Positions 34,401 to 48,300 of a DNA stretch of 64,000 nt are shown one piece after another. Origin of the DNA: Lotus japonicus. Lineage: Eukaryota > Streptophyta > Magnoliopsida > Fabales > Fabaceae. The position numbers and the translations under genes are program-made. Where the stretch lies: assembly GCF_012489685.1 (NCBI RefSeq), contig NC_080045.1:3229001-3293000 (forward strand). Reading direction: 5' to 3'. Below the pieces are notes generated by a model. The model ran no database searches. It worked only from the letters and a program-made list of their open reading frames with translations, and had not been told where the DNA came from. Positions within the stretch are counted from its first letter, which is position 1. Each line of letters starts with the position of its first letter.

Positions 34401-37400
34401 TAGCAGTGCGCCTCAAGTTCCAAAGGATGGAAGGGGATCAACAGATTTCACTCATACTAGACGAATGAAGCTTGGAAGTTCTCCTCTTCAAGGTACATTC
34501 AAGATATTAACTTACAGATAGTTTCAGGTGCAGCATAACTGTTGGAAATATATTGTTTTAATGGGCTGTGATGATTGTTATAGAGATATTGTTTTCTAGA
34601 TTTATAATGTTGGTTCTATGTTTTGCTCTGAAGTCTCTTCAGAATAAAAGAAGTCACGTAGTATAAAAGCTCCCCAACTGATTGGAAACAAATAGAGGAT
34701 CTTCAGATATCCTCCAGTAGGTTAAAACTGAAGGCATGGCCAATGATAAAAGAAAATAAAACCCTGGAGATGTGGTATTTTCAAACATCACTGTCAGTAG
34801 CTTGGTTTTTTTGCAAGGTGCTATTTATTTTACCATACAGAGGAATCTGTTTGGAAGCCTACAGTTTTTCAAATTGATGGTTCTGATGAATATGTTCACA
34901 TGGTCTCAAGTAAATTCAGCTCTTAGATAATGATTTCCTCTTCTTCCTGGACTTGCCTGGAGATTTTCTAATAATTTTTATGTGCAGATAGAGTTGAAGG
35001 TGGAGGTTCTGACAGAGTAGCTGATGAGTTGTCCAGTAATAGAGATTCATCCTTTGAAGGAAATAGTAATGTTCATTCTGGTGCTGGATGGAGAGCCATG
35101 CCAGGAGGTGAGCAGGCAACTGCTCTTCTGCATGATAGCAGAGATGTATCAAATGATGCTAGAATCAGAAAATCAGATATGAGCTCGCACCAGCCAAAAG
35201 ATCCTTTTAATCAGCGGGGAAATAATTTGAGTTATTTATCTGACTCCAAAGACGTAGGTAAGTGGCATGCTAGTGGAGATCCCAATGTTAAGAGGCAGCT
35301 ATCTGGCATTTTTGACAGTGAACTTGAATCCAGGAGAGTTCCTCCGACTGCTCCAGAGGAGTTATCCCTTTTTTATAAAGATCCAAACGGTCAAATCCAA
35401 GGTCCATTTAAAGGGATTGATATTATTGGATGGTTTGAGGCTGGATATTTTGGTATTGACCTACCTGTTCGTCTGGAAAATTCAGCTGCTGACTCACCAT
35501 GGTTGTCTCTTGGTGATGCCATGCCCCATTTACGTGCTAAAGCTCGACCTCCACCAGGATTTTCTGCACCGAAACCAAATGAGTTTACAGATATATCTGT
35601 CCGGCAAAATTCTAGTACATTTGGAAATACTCTTACTGGATTGAGTGAGAGTGAACTATTGAAAAGTGATTCAAGACATAGGCAGGGTGCTGATAGTGAA
35701 GCTGAAAATAGGTTTATGGAGCCATTCATGTCTGGTAGCAAAAGCAGTCCTGCACTTGACAGCCTGAAATTATCTGAAGGTTCATATATGATGTTCACTT
35801 ATTTTTCATTTTTTTGATAATTTGGGTATAAATTTATATCCATGCATTGATAATCCCCTCCCCGCCTTTTTCGATATATATTTTTTTCATGCTTTCTATA
35901 TGCTGTATAGATTATAGACTGTTTGAGACTGCTATGTTTGACATCATTTATGATATATATGCTATTCAGGTTTTCATGGGTTCGTTGGAAATGATTCTGG
36001 TAGTTTTGGCTCATCAGGAGTAGATAGTGGAAGCAACCTTTACTCAGTTGCCAATAGGCTGGCACTTGAACGCCAGATGTCCTTACCCAAACCTTACCCA
36101 TATTGGCCTGGGCGGGATGCACCTTCAGTCGCCCCAACATCAAATATTGTCCCTGATGCATCACTGCAATCAAAACTCTTGTCTTCAGTGAATGATAATT
36201 CCCACCAACCTCAGTCCGTGAATTCTGAGTTGATGTCAATCATCCAGGGATTATCTGACAGGACATCTGCAGGTGTAAATAATGGTGCTGCTGGTTTGCC
36301 AAATTATCCGTTACAGAATAATGTTGACTTACTTCTTAATCAGAGTTTGCCTCAAATGCCATTTGGAATTCAACAACAAAGGCTGCCCACACAAAACCAG
36401 TTGTCTATGAGCAATTTACTCGCTCAAGCTGCTGATAACCCATCTAGTGCTTTGACAGCAGAGAAGCTACTTTCTTCTGGTTTATCACAAGATCCTCAAA
36501 TATTGAATCTGTTGCAACAACAATACTTGTTGCAGTTGCATTCTCATGCGGCTGCTCCAGCACATCAGCTGCCCCTATTAGATAAACTCCTGTTGTTGAA
36601 GCAGCAACAGAAGCAGGAGGAGCAGCAGCTATTATTGCGGCAACAACAGCAACAACTACTATCTCAAGTCCTTCAGGAGCAACATTCTAGCCAGATCTTT
36701 GGTAATTCATCTTATGGACAATTGCAAGGTGTCTCACCAATGGGGAAGTTGCCTGTGGATTCTTCTCAACTTCATCTACCACAAGAGATTTTTCCCATCA
36801 GCTCTCAGACACCAATTCCAAGTGTGCACAATGAACCTAGTTCTGGTACTTCGAATTTACCTCTAAAAGCAAGTCAAGACACAAGTTATAATCCCCATAA
36901 TGAAGCTTCTTCCATACGTCTGCCCCACGAATTATTTGGGGACATTAGTCCTCAGAAAAGCTGGGGTCCTACTCTTCATGAGCAAAATAATGAGAAGTAT
37001 CAGAAGGAGATATTACCTGCATCTTCTAAGCCATTTGAGAAACCTGAACATCCACAGGGTGCTCAACCTGTAGTGGAATCTTCAACCGGACCTCGTGGGA
37101 TTGTGTTACCACCAGCAAGTAATATTGGTTTGGATGTGAAGATCAAATCAGATAATGTGCAAGAGCTGCAGTCGGGAAGAGAAAGCTCCATCGCTGACAC
37201 CTCTGTAGGAGTACGTGTTGAAGCACAGGAACCCAAGAAGGCTACTGAGAAGAAATCTAAAAAGCAGAAAGCTACCAAATCTCAATCTTCTGATCAAGCA
37301 AAGGGATTGCTGAAAAATGTGACCTCGGAGCTGTCTAAGCAATCAGAAGCTAAGATGCCAAATTTTAATGAGTTGGGGGAGGCCAACAAAGATGAATATG

Positions 37401-40201
37401 TAACATATCTGCAACAAATAAAGGGCAAGGAAAATCAGATTGGAAATGCTGTCCCAGAGGCTGTCGATCATCAAGAAGTTAGTTGCCTGCCTGCTAGTGT
37501 TACGAAAAGCATCACTGAAACAGTTCTTGTGGGCGAGTCCAACGCAGCAGCTGGTTCTGTTTCCTCACAAAATACTGGTGTGCCTGCAGGAAGAGCTTGG
37601 AAACCCGCTCCAGGTATCCGGGCAAAGTCTTTATTAGAAATTCAACAGGAAGAACAGAGAAAGGCCGAGGCAGAAATGCTTGCATCTAAAGTTGCTACTG
37701 CTGTCAATTCCATGAGTTTGGCATCTCCATGGGTTGGAGTTGGTGGAGGGGCCAATTCTGACTCTGTAAAAGTATCTGGTGAAAGTCACAGAGGAGGCAA
37801 TATAGAATATCCTGTTCTATCTGAAACTTCTCAAAATATTAAGAGCAAGAAAAGTCAGCTACATGATCTATTAGCAGAAGAAGTTCTAAAGAAATCTAAT
37901 GAAAAAGATGCTGAGGTTCCAGATAGTGCATTGTCCTCCAATAATTTAACTGTTCATTCAGAACCACTAGATGATAGCAGCTTTATTGAGGCAAAAGATT
38001 CTAAAAGAAACCGTAAAAAGTCTACAAAATCCAAGGGTTCAGGAGCTAAAACTCTGGTTTCTGTTGCATCTGCTGAAGCACCTATGGCTTCAAGCCCCAT
38101 TGAAAAAAGTAAAAGTTTCCGCTCTGCGCAGCAGGAGAAAGAAGTATTGCCACCAATCCCTGCAGGACCCTCTTTGGGAGACTTTGTTCTTTGGAAAGGA
38201 GAACAAGAGCCGCCAAGCCCATCTCCTTCTCCAGCATGGTCTACTGATTCTGGCAGGATTCCCAAACCAACTTCACTAAGGGACATTCTGAAGGAGCAGG
38301 AGAAAAAAACTTCTTCTGCTGTGCCTGCAAACCCTGTGCCTACCCCTCAGAAATCACAGCCTACCCAGGCTACTTGGAATAGTGCTTCTTCACAGTCAAT
38401 TTCAGCTTCCTCTCCTTCTAAAGCTGCCTCCCCAATTCAAATAAACTCCCATGCTCCTTCCCAGTCAAAATACAAAGGGGATGATGACTTATTTTGGGGC
38501 CCAATTGAGCAGCCTAAGCAAGAAACTAAGCAGTATGACTTCCATCTCTTTGACATGTTACTTGTATGTGCATATTGTTTTAATTTTTTGTCACATAACT
38601 TTTCAACTAAAACCTCCTTAATATTGTCTATTAGCTTTTCCCCGAGAAAATTCAGCTAATCCTAAGAGATTTATATTTTGAAATATTTCTATGTACTGCA
38701 TTATAGTTGCATCTATTTAATATGTCTTTTGAAGAATGCCTTGTACTCTACTTTTGAATACATCCCTACGAGCCTTGCTAAATAACCTGGGAAAAAACTA
38801 ATAGTCGGCCCACATGGGAATTCAATTCATAGTAGACGGGTATCTGAGAAGATGGTGTTACTAAGCATTTCTTACATTTATCTAATTGTTGAGTTTCACT
38901 TCTATTATCATGAATGTACAGCATGCATGCAATCAAATTCTGCTCTATCATATCTGACAATTTATTTGCTGAACAACATTATAAACTATTGTTTAATTGG
39001 CTGCTAGCGAAGTTCATAGAAATTTTATTAACTTTTCTTTAACTTGCATATCTGGGGTTTCCAAATTTGTTGCGGCCGACTTGTTCCCATTCCTCTGCCC
39101 TGTTGCCTCCTTGGAGGTTTGGATTATGGTGTTTCTTTGAAAGACTTATATTAACTAAATATCCAAATAGGTGGCTAATACTTGTTTCCTTAAATAACCA
39201 GTTTTGATGGATAGTGGTAATAAGCTGTTGCTGACTTATTTGTTTGTCTCTCCATGCAGGTCAGATTTCCCTCAGCTTGCAAGTCAGGGAAGCCGGGGTT
39301 CAAAAAATATACCCTTAAAAAAAGGCACTTCAACTGGATTATTAACCAGACAAAAATCAGCGAGTGGTAAACCAACTGAACGGCCTCTATCATCATCACC
39401 TGCCTCTTCCCAACCGGTGCTGAAATTGAAAAAAGATGCCATGACTAAGCATTCTGGTAATGAAGATATATTGCTTCCATTTCCTCAGTAGCTCCATCTA
39501 TTTGATTCCTTTATAATTATCTATTTAACTGGATTTATTCACAATCTTCTAGAATACTGACTAGTTGTTTTTAACAATTTCAGAGGCCATAGGCTTCAGA
39601 GATTGGTGTGAGAATGAGTGTGTCAGGCTTATTGGGACAAAAGGTATGCGTACCATTTCAGTTTTTGGTTGTTCTATAGTTTGAAAGGTTAAGTCAGATA
39701 TTGTTTCCTAATTAAACTATTAAGTATTTTGCTTTATTCAACTTGAATCTCTCAGCTCCTAGGTTTTTTGGCTGAGTTTATGATTCTTGAAGTACAGTTA
39801 AATGTCTATAACTCTGCTTTGTGGGCTTTGCAGATACAAGTTTCCTTGAATTTTGCTTGAAGCAATCCAGATCAGAAGCTGAGATGTTTCTCATAGAAAA
39901 CCTTGGATCATTCGACCCTGACCATAAATTTATTGATAAATTCCTCAATTACAAGGAGCTGTTACCTTCAGATGTTTTGGACATTGCTTTTAAGAGCAGG
40001 AATGATAAGAAAGTCACTGGACTTGGTGCTGCAGGCATGGTATCAGCAAATGCAGATTTACAGGACGGGGACCACACTGAAGGAACCTCTAAAGGAAAGA
40101 AGAAGGGTAAAAAAGGAAAAAAGGTGAGTCCTGCAGTTTTGGGATTCAATGTTGTGAGTAACCGGATCATGATGGGTGAGATCCAAACCGTAGAAGATTA
40201 A
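31429..40201 (+). CDS. EXA1: GYF-domain protein, EXA1/GIGYF-like
   Basis: Plant homologue of animal GIGYF proteins, which bind eIF4E-type cap-binding proteins and repress translation or turn over mRNA. In Arabidopsis EXA1 is a host factor for potexviruses and restrains immunity-receptor levels. Exons are 31429-31504, 33103-33191, 33358-34269, 34363-34492, 34988-35779, 35970-38532, 39260-39456, 39584-39643 and 39834-40201, totalling 5187 nt (1728 aa), all GT-AG and in frame. Key parts: LSPQWLLPKPVES near the N-terminus; an Arg/Asp/Trp-rich region (RRDRWRDEERETKS); an eIF4E-binding motif YNRTKLL from Tyr310; a GYF domain at about 528-580 (LFYKDPNGQIQGPFKGIDII, GWFEAGYFGIDLPVRL, SPWLSLGDAMPHLRAK); a Gln/Leu-rich coiled coil (KQQQKQEEQQLLLRQQQQQL); and the conserved C-terminus (GFRDWCENECVRLIGTKDTS, NRIMMGEIQTVED). 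No defect is seen. Confidence 0.94.
32174..32238. repeat. Inverted repeat in EXA1 intron 1
   Basis: AAATAGCGGATATGGCGG at 32174 faces its complement CCGCCATCCGCTATTT ending at 32238, with a loop of about 31 bp and a 2-bp bulge. Such GC-rich CCGCTATTT arms sit on small non-autonomous elements in legume genomes (from memory). It lies in an intron and does not disturb the gene. Confidence 0.65.
34841..34909 (+). other. Candidate 69-nt in-frame cassette exon of the EXA1-like gene
   Basis: Within the intron between 34492 and 34988 lies a pyrimidine-rich tract and acceptor ACCATACAG, then 69 open nucleotides (23 codons, including ESVWKPTVFQIDGSDEYVHM) and a donor TCAA/GTAAAT. Both junctions fit phase 1, so inclusion or skipping both keep frame. 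Homologues known to me go straight from SPLQ to DR, so skipping is the default form. Confidence 0.35.
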
Positions 40202-40990
40202 GATTATTGGAGGAGTTTGTTATGGTAGATGTATATACTTTTTGGTCGGACTTTGTAAATCCTTATTTCGTTTTAGGATTTTTATTTCCTTATTTATCTC
40301 AGACAGAAGCAGCGTTTATCTGCTTAACAAATTTTGTTATCGTATCGTAGTTTCGACATTTGATCATGTTGAGATTCTGTCATTCTGTCAAACGTATGAT
40401 CATGCTGAGAGTCTGTCAGCTTTATTGTTATTCAATTGATTTTCTTATTTATTAATCACTTCTTTTCATCCCGCATGTTACTTTGAGTGATTATTTGATC
40501 CCTTGCTTCTGTGATTCCAAGTTTTCGCTACATTTGAAATTACGTTAGTGCGTGTTTAGATTAGTGTTGAAAATTGATTTTGATAAAATTGAATTGAAAG
40601 TGAAAAGATCTATGTTTTGAATATATTTATGGAAAAAGTGATTTTATAAGATCATATTGTGAAATTCAGTTGTGGAATTGCACAATTAATTATATTTAGT
40701 GTTTGTGATACTTTGTCTGGTTTCTCTACGTAATTGATTTTGGAACTAAAATTATTTTTATAAGTCGATTGCCTCATTTTGATTTGGTCACGGTTCAATT
40801 GATTCTATAGCTCCAAAAGTTAGAAAGTAATTCAAATGTTAGGTAAGATAATTTGCTTGATCTCAAGTGTCTAATGCAGTTTGTGATAGACCCTAGATAG
40901 AAATTTCAATTCGTGTAAGTACAACAAAGACTATAACATTCTACTTAAAAGGAGACAACTTAAGGTTTGCGCCTTTTGTTACAATTTTAG
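40202..40990. other. EXA1 3' UTR and spacer with a dispersed AT-rich repeat
   Basis: After the stop comes about 250 bp of probable 3' UTR. At 40552-40830 is sequence with GAAAATTGATTTTGATAAAA, a word family also found in GH17 intron 2, probably a dispersed legume repeat. No gene. Confidence 0.45.
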
Positions 40991-40999
40991 GTTTTTTTT

Positions 41000-42490
41000 T
41001 AAAAATTGATTTCATTCAATTAAGAAGAAGCCATAGAGGCAACAAAATCATCCTGGATTTTTTAGGAAACCTCAAAAGGAGCTTCTTCAATCCAATCCAT
41101 CGTTCCAAAACGAAAAGTAAGCTTAGCTAAAGCGTTAGCGACACTGTTACCGGCACGACGAACAAAACAAAAATCAACAACATCAAAATGAGAAAGCAAA
41201 AAATGACAATCTCTAACAACGGTCTCTAAATGAGACATGCCTCCCTTTCCTTGTCTCCAGTAGTCATACAACACCAAACAATCAGTCTCGAAGCTAACCC
41301 GACGGAAGCCCAGCTCGGAAGATGAATGCAACGCCCACCTAAAACACAAGGCTTTAGCTAGAAGTGCAGATATTACCGGGGCAAAGCAGCTTGTCGCCGA
41401 CGCCAAAACCTCTCCACGGGAGTTGCGAGCTATATAACCAAACCCGGCCTCCTTGGATGCTATCACAGACGCGTCAAAATTAATCTTGAAAATTGAAGGA
41501 GCTGGACGTTGCCATTTGGAAAGGAGCTCGCGGGCTGGCCTTGCTGAACTTTGAACAACAACCTGCGAAAGAAGAAGAAGCTGGGCACGTTTCAAAATCT
41601 GCTGCAATGAGAGAGCCTTGCGTTGGAATAACAGCTCATTCCTAGCGTCCCAAATGGAGTACGAAAGAGCACAACACCAACCAGCTGCATATGAATCTGC
41701 CATGCGAAGGAAACTAGATAAAAACTCCTGCACTGTGCATTCATTATCCAGCCTCAAACCAAGAGGTGAAGCAAACCAGATTGGTATGATCACCGGGCAA
41801 AAAAACAAACGAGTATTACGTCGATTCAGGGGCCGATACACACCACGGGCAAGAGGGGTCTAAGTCCATTCCTCTTCGCGTTAACTCAGCACGCACGGGC
41901 AGCAGCGCAAGGCATGCGCGCCAAGTTATTTTACGGCAACGAGGGGCAACTTCGGCTTTCCACAACTTGTTCCACGCACCATGATCCAAGGCTAGCCGCG
42001 ATGGCACACCGGGGTCACCATTAGACAGCCTACTACGGATGTATTGGTACCCCGTTTTAGTGGAATAATTTCCATCCGATGTTGCAGGCCAGAAGAAATC
42101 ATCCTCATGGTTTTGCAGCGAGATTGGGATAGCCAAAGTAGCCGCTGCATTGGGGGCCAGTATAAATGCTCGACCAGCTCACGGTTCCACCCGGATCCAT
42201 CTTGGAGCAACAACTGAGCTACTGTAGAAACACCAAGATCAGAAGCCACAACCTCACGGTAAACCAACGGACCAGAATTAGGAACAAATCTATCTTCCCA
42301 CGCTCTTATATTCGAACCATTCCCGACACCACAAACCACCTTCCTCGAGCACCCAACTAGCCCAGAGAATACTAGACCAAGCGTAGCTCGGACGATACCC
42401 CTTCTTAGCTCGGAAAATCGATTCCCGAGGAAAGTACATCGCCTTGTACACCTTTGCCAAAACTGAATCTGGTTTAAACATGATCCTCCT
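41000..42490 (-). pseudogene. LINE (non-LTR retrotransposon) fragment, 3' part with RNase H, decayed
   Basis: On the minus strand the translation follows the end of plant L1-type ORF2. First comes a post-RT region (KPDSVLAKVYKAMYFPRESI, GNGSNIRAWEDRFVP), then a zinc-knuckle-type zf-RVT block (KLWKAEVAPRCRKITWRACL, RRGMDLDPSCPWC), then an RNase H domain at 41062-41600 (FKINFDASVIASKEAGFGYI, SFETDCLVLYDYW, RRAGNSVANALAKL). The reading frame changes near 42315, 42110 and 41850, so at least three frameshifts have accumulated. A T-run at 40993-41001 on the plus strand may be the remnant of the poly-A tail. Endonuclease and RT core are missing, consistent with 5' truncation. The 5' end abuts the satellite. 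Confidence 0.88.
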
Positions 42491-45360
42491 TATGATAGAG
42501 AAACCATTTGGGCAACGAGGCATGCCATGACAAACCAAGTTTCCGTTCCAACTTGACCTTGAGATTTTCCCTTAAAAACTCATTTTCCACCAAAATTTGC
42601 ATATGTTAGCCTTGAGAAATCGATAATCGGGGCAAGAATTCCCAAATTTTAACATGGGACCACATGGGGGAACCTTTGCAAAGGGAAACCATTTGGGCAA
42701 CGAGGCAAGCCATAAAAAACCAAGTTTCCCTTCCAACTAGATATTTTCCCTTGAAAACTCATTTTTCACCCAAATTTGCATAGGTTAGCCTTGAGAAATT
42801 TTGACAGGAATTCCAAAATTTTGACATGGGAGCTCACGCGGGCAACTTGGCATAAGGAAACCATTTGGGCAATGAGGCATGCCATGACAAACCAAGTTTC
42901 CCTTCCAACTTGATATTTTCTCTTGAAAACTCATTTTCCACACAAATTTGTATGGTTTTTCCTTGGGAAACCATTTGGGCAACGAGACATGTCATGACAA
43001 ACCAAGAGTCCATTCCAACTTGATATTTTCCCTTGAAAAATCCTTTTCCACCCAAATTCGCATAGGTTAGCCAAGTGAAATTCAACACTGGGGGAAAGAA
43101 TTCTCAAATTTTGATATGGGAGCTCACGGGTGCACCTTGGCATAGAGAAACCGTTTGGGCAACGAGGCAAGCCGTGGAAAACCAAGATTCCCTTCCAACT
43201 TGATATTTTCCTTTGAAAACACATTTTGCACCCAAACTCGCATAGGTTAACCTTGGGAAATCCATCACGGGGCAAGAAAATACCCAAATTTTGACATGAG
43301 AGCCCACGGGGGCACCTTGGAATAAGGAAATAACTTGGGCAACGAGGCATGCCATGGCAAACCCAGTTTCCCTTCCAACTTGAGGTTTTCCCCTGAAAAA
43401 TCATTTTCTACCCAAATGTGCATAGGTTAGCCTTGTGAAAACCATCATCGGGGCAAAAATTCTCAAATTTTGACATGGGAGCTCACGGGCGCAACTCGGA
43501 ATAGAGAAACCATTTGGGCAACGAGGCATGCCATGGAAAAACAAGTTTCCCTTCCAACTTGAGATTTTCCCTTAAAAACTCATTTTCCACCCAAATTTGC
43601 ATAGGTTAGCCTTGGAAAATCCATCATCGGGGCAAGAATTCCCAAATTTTGAACTGGGAGCTCACGGGGGAAACTCAGCAATGGGAAACCAGTTGGGCAA
43701 CGAGGCATGTCATGACAATCCAAGTTTCCCTTCCAACTTGATAATTTCACTTGAAAACTCATTTTCCACCCAAATTCGCATAGGTTAACCTTGAGAAATC
43801 CATCATCGGGGCAAGAATTCCCAAATTTTGACATGAGAGCTCACGGGGGCACCTTGGAATAAAGAAATAATTTGGGCAACGAGGCATTGCATGGAAAACC
43901 AAGTTTCCCTTCCAACTTGTGATTTTCCTTGAAAACTAATTTTGCACCCAAATTTGCATAGGTTAGCCTTGGGAAAACCATCATCGGGGCAAGAATTCTA
44001 AAATTTTGACATGAGAGCTCACGGGCGCAACTCGGCATAGGGAAACCATTTGGGCAACGAGGCATGCTTTGGAAAAACAAGTTTGAAGGGGAAACCATGA
44101 TCGGGGCAAGAACTTTGAAATTTATACATGCGAGCTCACGAGGGCAAGTCGGCAAGTGGAAACCATTTGGGCAACGAGGCATTCCATGACTAACTAAGTT
44201 TCCCTTCCAAGTAGATATTTTTTCTTTGAAAACTCATTTTCCACCCAAATTCGCATAGTTTAGCCTTGAAAAATCCATTATCGGGGCAAGAATTCCCAAA
44301 TATTGAGATGAGAGGTCACGAGGGCACATTAGGATAGGGAAACCATTTGTGCTACAAGGCAAGCCAAGGCAAACCAAGAGTTCATTTCAACATGATATTT
44401 TCCTTTAAAACTCATTTCTCACCCAAATTCGCATAGTTAGCCTAGAGAAATCCATCATCAGAACAATAATTCACAAATTTTGACATGAGAGCTCACGCGG
44501 GCACCTTAAGATAGGGAAACCATTTGGGCAATGAGGCATGCCATGAAAATCCAAGTTTCCCTTCAAACTTGACATTTTCCCTTGAAAACTCATTTTCCAT
44601 CTAAATTCGCATAAGTTAGCCTCGAGAAATCCATCATCGGGGCAAGAATTCTCAAATTTTTACATGAGAGCTCACAGGGGAACCTTGGGATAAGGAAACC
44701 ATTTGGGCAGCGAGGCATGCCATGGAACTCCAAGAGTCCCTTCCAACTTGATATTTTCCCTTGAAAACTCATTTTCCACCCAAATTCGCATTTAGCCATG
44801 AGAAATCCATCATCGGGACAAGAATTATAAAATTTTGACATGAGAGCTCACGGGGGCACCTTGGGATAGGGAAACCATTTAGGAAACGAGGCATGCCATG
44901 GAAATCCAAGTTTTCCTTCCAACTTGATATTTTCCTTTGAAAACTCATTTTCCACCTAAATTCGCATAGGTTAGCATTGAGAAATCCATCATCGGAGCAA
45001 GAATTCTCAAATTTGGACATGAGAGCTCGGGGGAACCTTGGGATAGGGAAACCATTTGGGCAGCGAGGCATGCCATGACAATCCAAGTTTCCCTTTGAAC
45101 TTGACATTTTCCCTTGAGAACTTATTTTCCACCCAAATTCGCATAGGTTAGCATTGAGAAATCAATCATCGGGGCAAGAATTCTCAAATTTTGACATGAG
45201 AGCTCACAAGAGGAACCTTGGGATAGGGAAACCATTTGGGAAGCGAGGCATGCCATGGCAATCCAAGTTTCCCTTCCAACTTGATATTTTACCTTGAAAA
45301 CTCATTTTCCACCCAAATTCGCATCGGTTATCTTTGGGAAATCCATTATCGGGGAAGGAA
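42490..45360 (-). repeat. Diverged long-monomer edge of the satellite
   Basis: Monomers here are mostly about 180 bp, differ from each other at many positions, carry indels (for example a large internal deletion near 44085-44095) and show no higher-order alternation. This is the pattern of an older array edge no longer homogenised. Confidence 0.8.
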
Positions 45361-48300
45361 TTCTCAAATTTTGACATGAGAGATCACGGGGGCACCTTGG
45401 GATATGGAAACCATTTGGGAAACGAGGCATGCCATGGCAATCCAAGTGTCCCTTCCAACTTGATATTTTCCACCCAAATTCGCATAGGTTAGCATTGAGA
45501 AATCCATCATCGGGGCAAGAATTCTCAAATTTTGACATGAGAGCTCACAAGAGGAACCTTGGGATAGGGAAACCATTTGGGCAGCGAGGCATGCCATGGC
45601 AATCCAAGTTTCCCTTCCAACTTGATATTTTCCCTTGAAAACTCATTTTCCACCCAAATTCGCATCAGTTAGCTTTGGGAAATCCATTATCGGGGAAGGA
45701 ATTCTCAAATTTTGACATGAGAGCTCACGGGGGCACCTTGGGATATGGAAACCATTTGGGAAACGAGGCATGCCATGGCAATCCAAGTGTCCCTTCCAAC
45801 TTGATATTTTCCACCTAAATTCGCATAGGTTAGCCTTGAGAAATCCATCATCGGGACAAGAATTCTCAAATTTTTACATGAGAGCTCACGGGGGCACCTT
45901 GGGATAAGGAAACCATTTGGGAAGCGAGGCATGCCATGGAAATCCAAGTTTCCCTTCCAACTTGATATTTTCCCTTGAAAACTCATTTTCCACCCAAATT
46001 CGCATAGGTTAGCTTTGGGAAATCCATTATCGGGCAAAGATTTCTCAAATTTTGACATGAGAGCTCACGTGGGCACCTTGGGATAAGGAAACCATTGGGG
46101 AAACGAGGCATGCCATGGCAATCCAAGTGTCCCTTCATCCTTTATATTTTCCACCCAAATTCGCAAAGGTTAGCCTTGAGAAATCCATCATCGGGACAAG
46201 AATTCTCAAATTTTGACATGAGAGCTCACGGGGGCACCTTGGGATAGGGAAACCATTTGGGAAGCGAGGCATGCCATGGAAATCCAAGTTTCCCTTCCTA
46301 CTTGATATTTTCCCTTGAAAACTCAATTTCCACAAAAATTCGCATAGGTTAGCCTTGGAAAAATCCATTATCGGGGCAAGAATTCTCAAATTTTGACTTG
46401 AGGGGAAACGGGGGCACCTAGGGATAGGGAAACCATTTGGGCAACGAGGCATGTCATGACAATCCAAGTTTCCCTTCGAAATTGATATTTTCCCTTAAAA
46501 CTCATTTTCCACCCAAATTCGCATAGGTTAGCTTTGGGAAATCCATTATCGGGGCAAGAATTTTCAAATTTTGACATGAGAGCTCAACGGGGAACCTTGG
46601 GATAAGGAATCCATTTGGGAAACGAGGCATGCCATGACAATCTAAGTGTCCCTTCCAACTCGATATTTTCCACCCAAATTGGCATAGGTTAGCGTTGAGA
46701 AATCCATCATCGGGACAAGAATTCTCAAATTTTGACATGAGAGCTCACGGGGGAACCTTGGGATTGGAAAAACATTTGGGCAGCGAGGCATGCCATGGCA
46801 ATCCAAGTTTCCCTTCCAACTTGATATTTTCCCTTGAAAACTCATTTTCCACCCAAATTCGCATCAGTTAGCTTTGGGAAATCCATTATCGGGGAAGGAA
46901 TTCTCAAATTTTGACATGAGAGCTCACGGGGGCACCTTGGGATATGGAAACCATTTGGGAAACGAGGCATGCCATGGCAATCCAAGTGTCCCTTCCAACT
47001 TGATATTTTCCACCTAAATTCGCATAGGTTAGCCTTGAGAAATCCATCATCGGGACAAGAATTCTCAAATTTTTACATGAGAGCTCACGGGGGCACCTTG
47101 GGATAAGGAAACCATTTGGGAAGCGAGGCATGCCATGGAAATCCAAGTTTCCCTTCCAACTTGATATTTTCTCTTGAAAACTCATTTTCCACCCAAATTC
47201 GCATAGGTTAGCTTTGGGAAATCCATTATCGGGCAAAGATTTCTCAAATTTTGACATGAGAGCTCACGTGGGCACCTTGGGATAAGGAAACCATTGGGGA
47301 AACGAGGCATGCCATGGCAATCCAAGTGTCCCTTCATCCTTGATATTTTCCACCCAAATTCGCAAAGGTTAGCCTTGAGAAATCCATCATCGGGACAAGA
47401 ATTCTCAAATTTTGACATGAGAGCTCACGGGGGCACCTTGGGATAGGGAAACCATTTGGGAAGCGAGGCATGCCATGGAAATCCAAGTTTCCCTTCCTAC
47501 TTGATATTTTCCCTTGAAAACTCAATTTCCACAAAAATTCGCATAGGTTAGCCTTGGAAAAATCCATTATCGGGGCAAGAATTCTCAAATTTTGACTTGA
47601 GGGGAAACGGGGGAACCTAGGGATAGGGAAACCCTTTGGGCAACGAGGCATGTCATGACAATCCAAGTTTCCCTGCGAAATTGATATTTTCCCTTAAAAC
47701 TCATTTTCCACCCAAATTCGCATAGGTTAGCTTTGGGAAATCCATTATCGGGATAATGGATTTCAAATTTTGACATGAGAGCTCACGGGGGAACCTTGGG
47801 ATAAGGAAACCATTTGGGAAACGAGACATGCCATGACAATCCAAGTGTCCCTTCCAGCTCGATATTTCCACCCATATTCGCATAGGTTAGCCTTGAGAAA
47901 TCCATCATCGGGGCAAGAATTCTCAAATTTTGACATGAGAGCTCACAAGAGGAACCTTGGGATAGGGAAACCATTTGGGCAGCGAGGCATGCCATGGCAA
48001 TCTAAGTTTCCCTTCAACTTTGATATTTTCCCTTGAAAACTCATTTTCCACCTAAATTCGCATCGGTTAGCTTTGGGAAATCCATTATCGGGGAAGGAAT
48101 TCTCAAATTTTTACATGAGAGCTCACGGGGGCACCTTGGGATATGGAAACCATTTGGGAAACGAGGCATGCCATGGCAATCCAAGTGTCCCTTCCAACTT
48201 GATATTTTCCACCTAAATTCGCATAGGTTAGCCTTGTGAAATCTATCATCGGGACAAGAATTCTCAAATTTTTACATGAGAGCTCACGAGGGCACCTTGG

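Noticed and set aside
45429..45638. Plus-strand frames within the satellite
   Set aside because: Same repeat-driven open frames on the opposite strand; no consistent frame across monomers.
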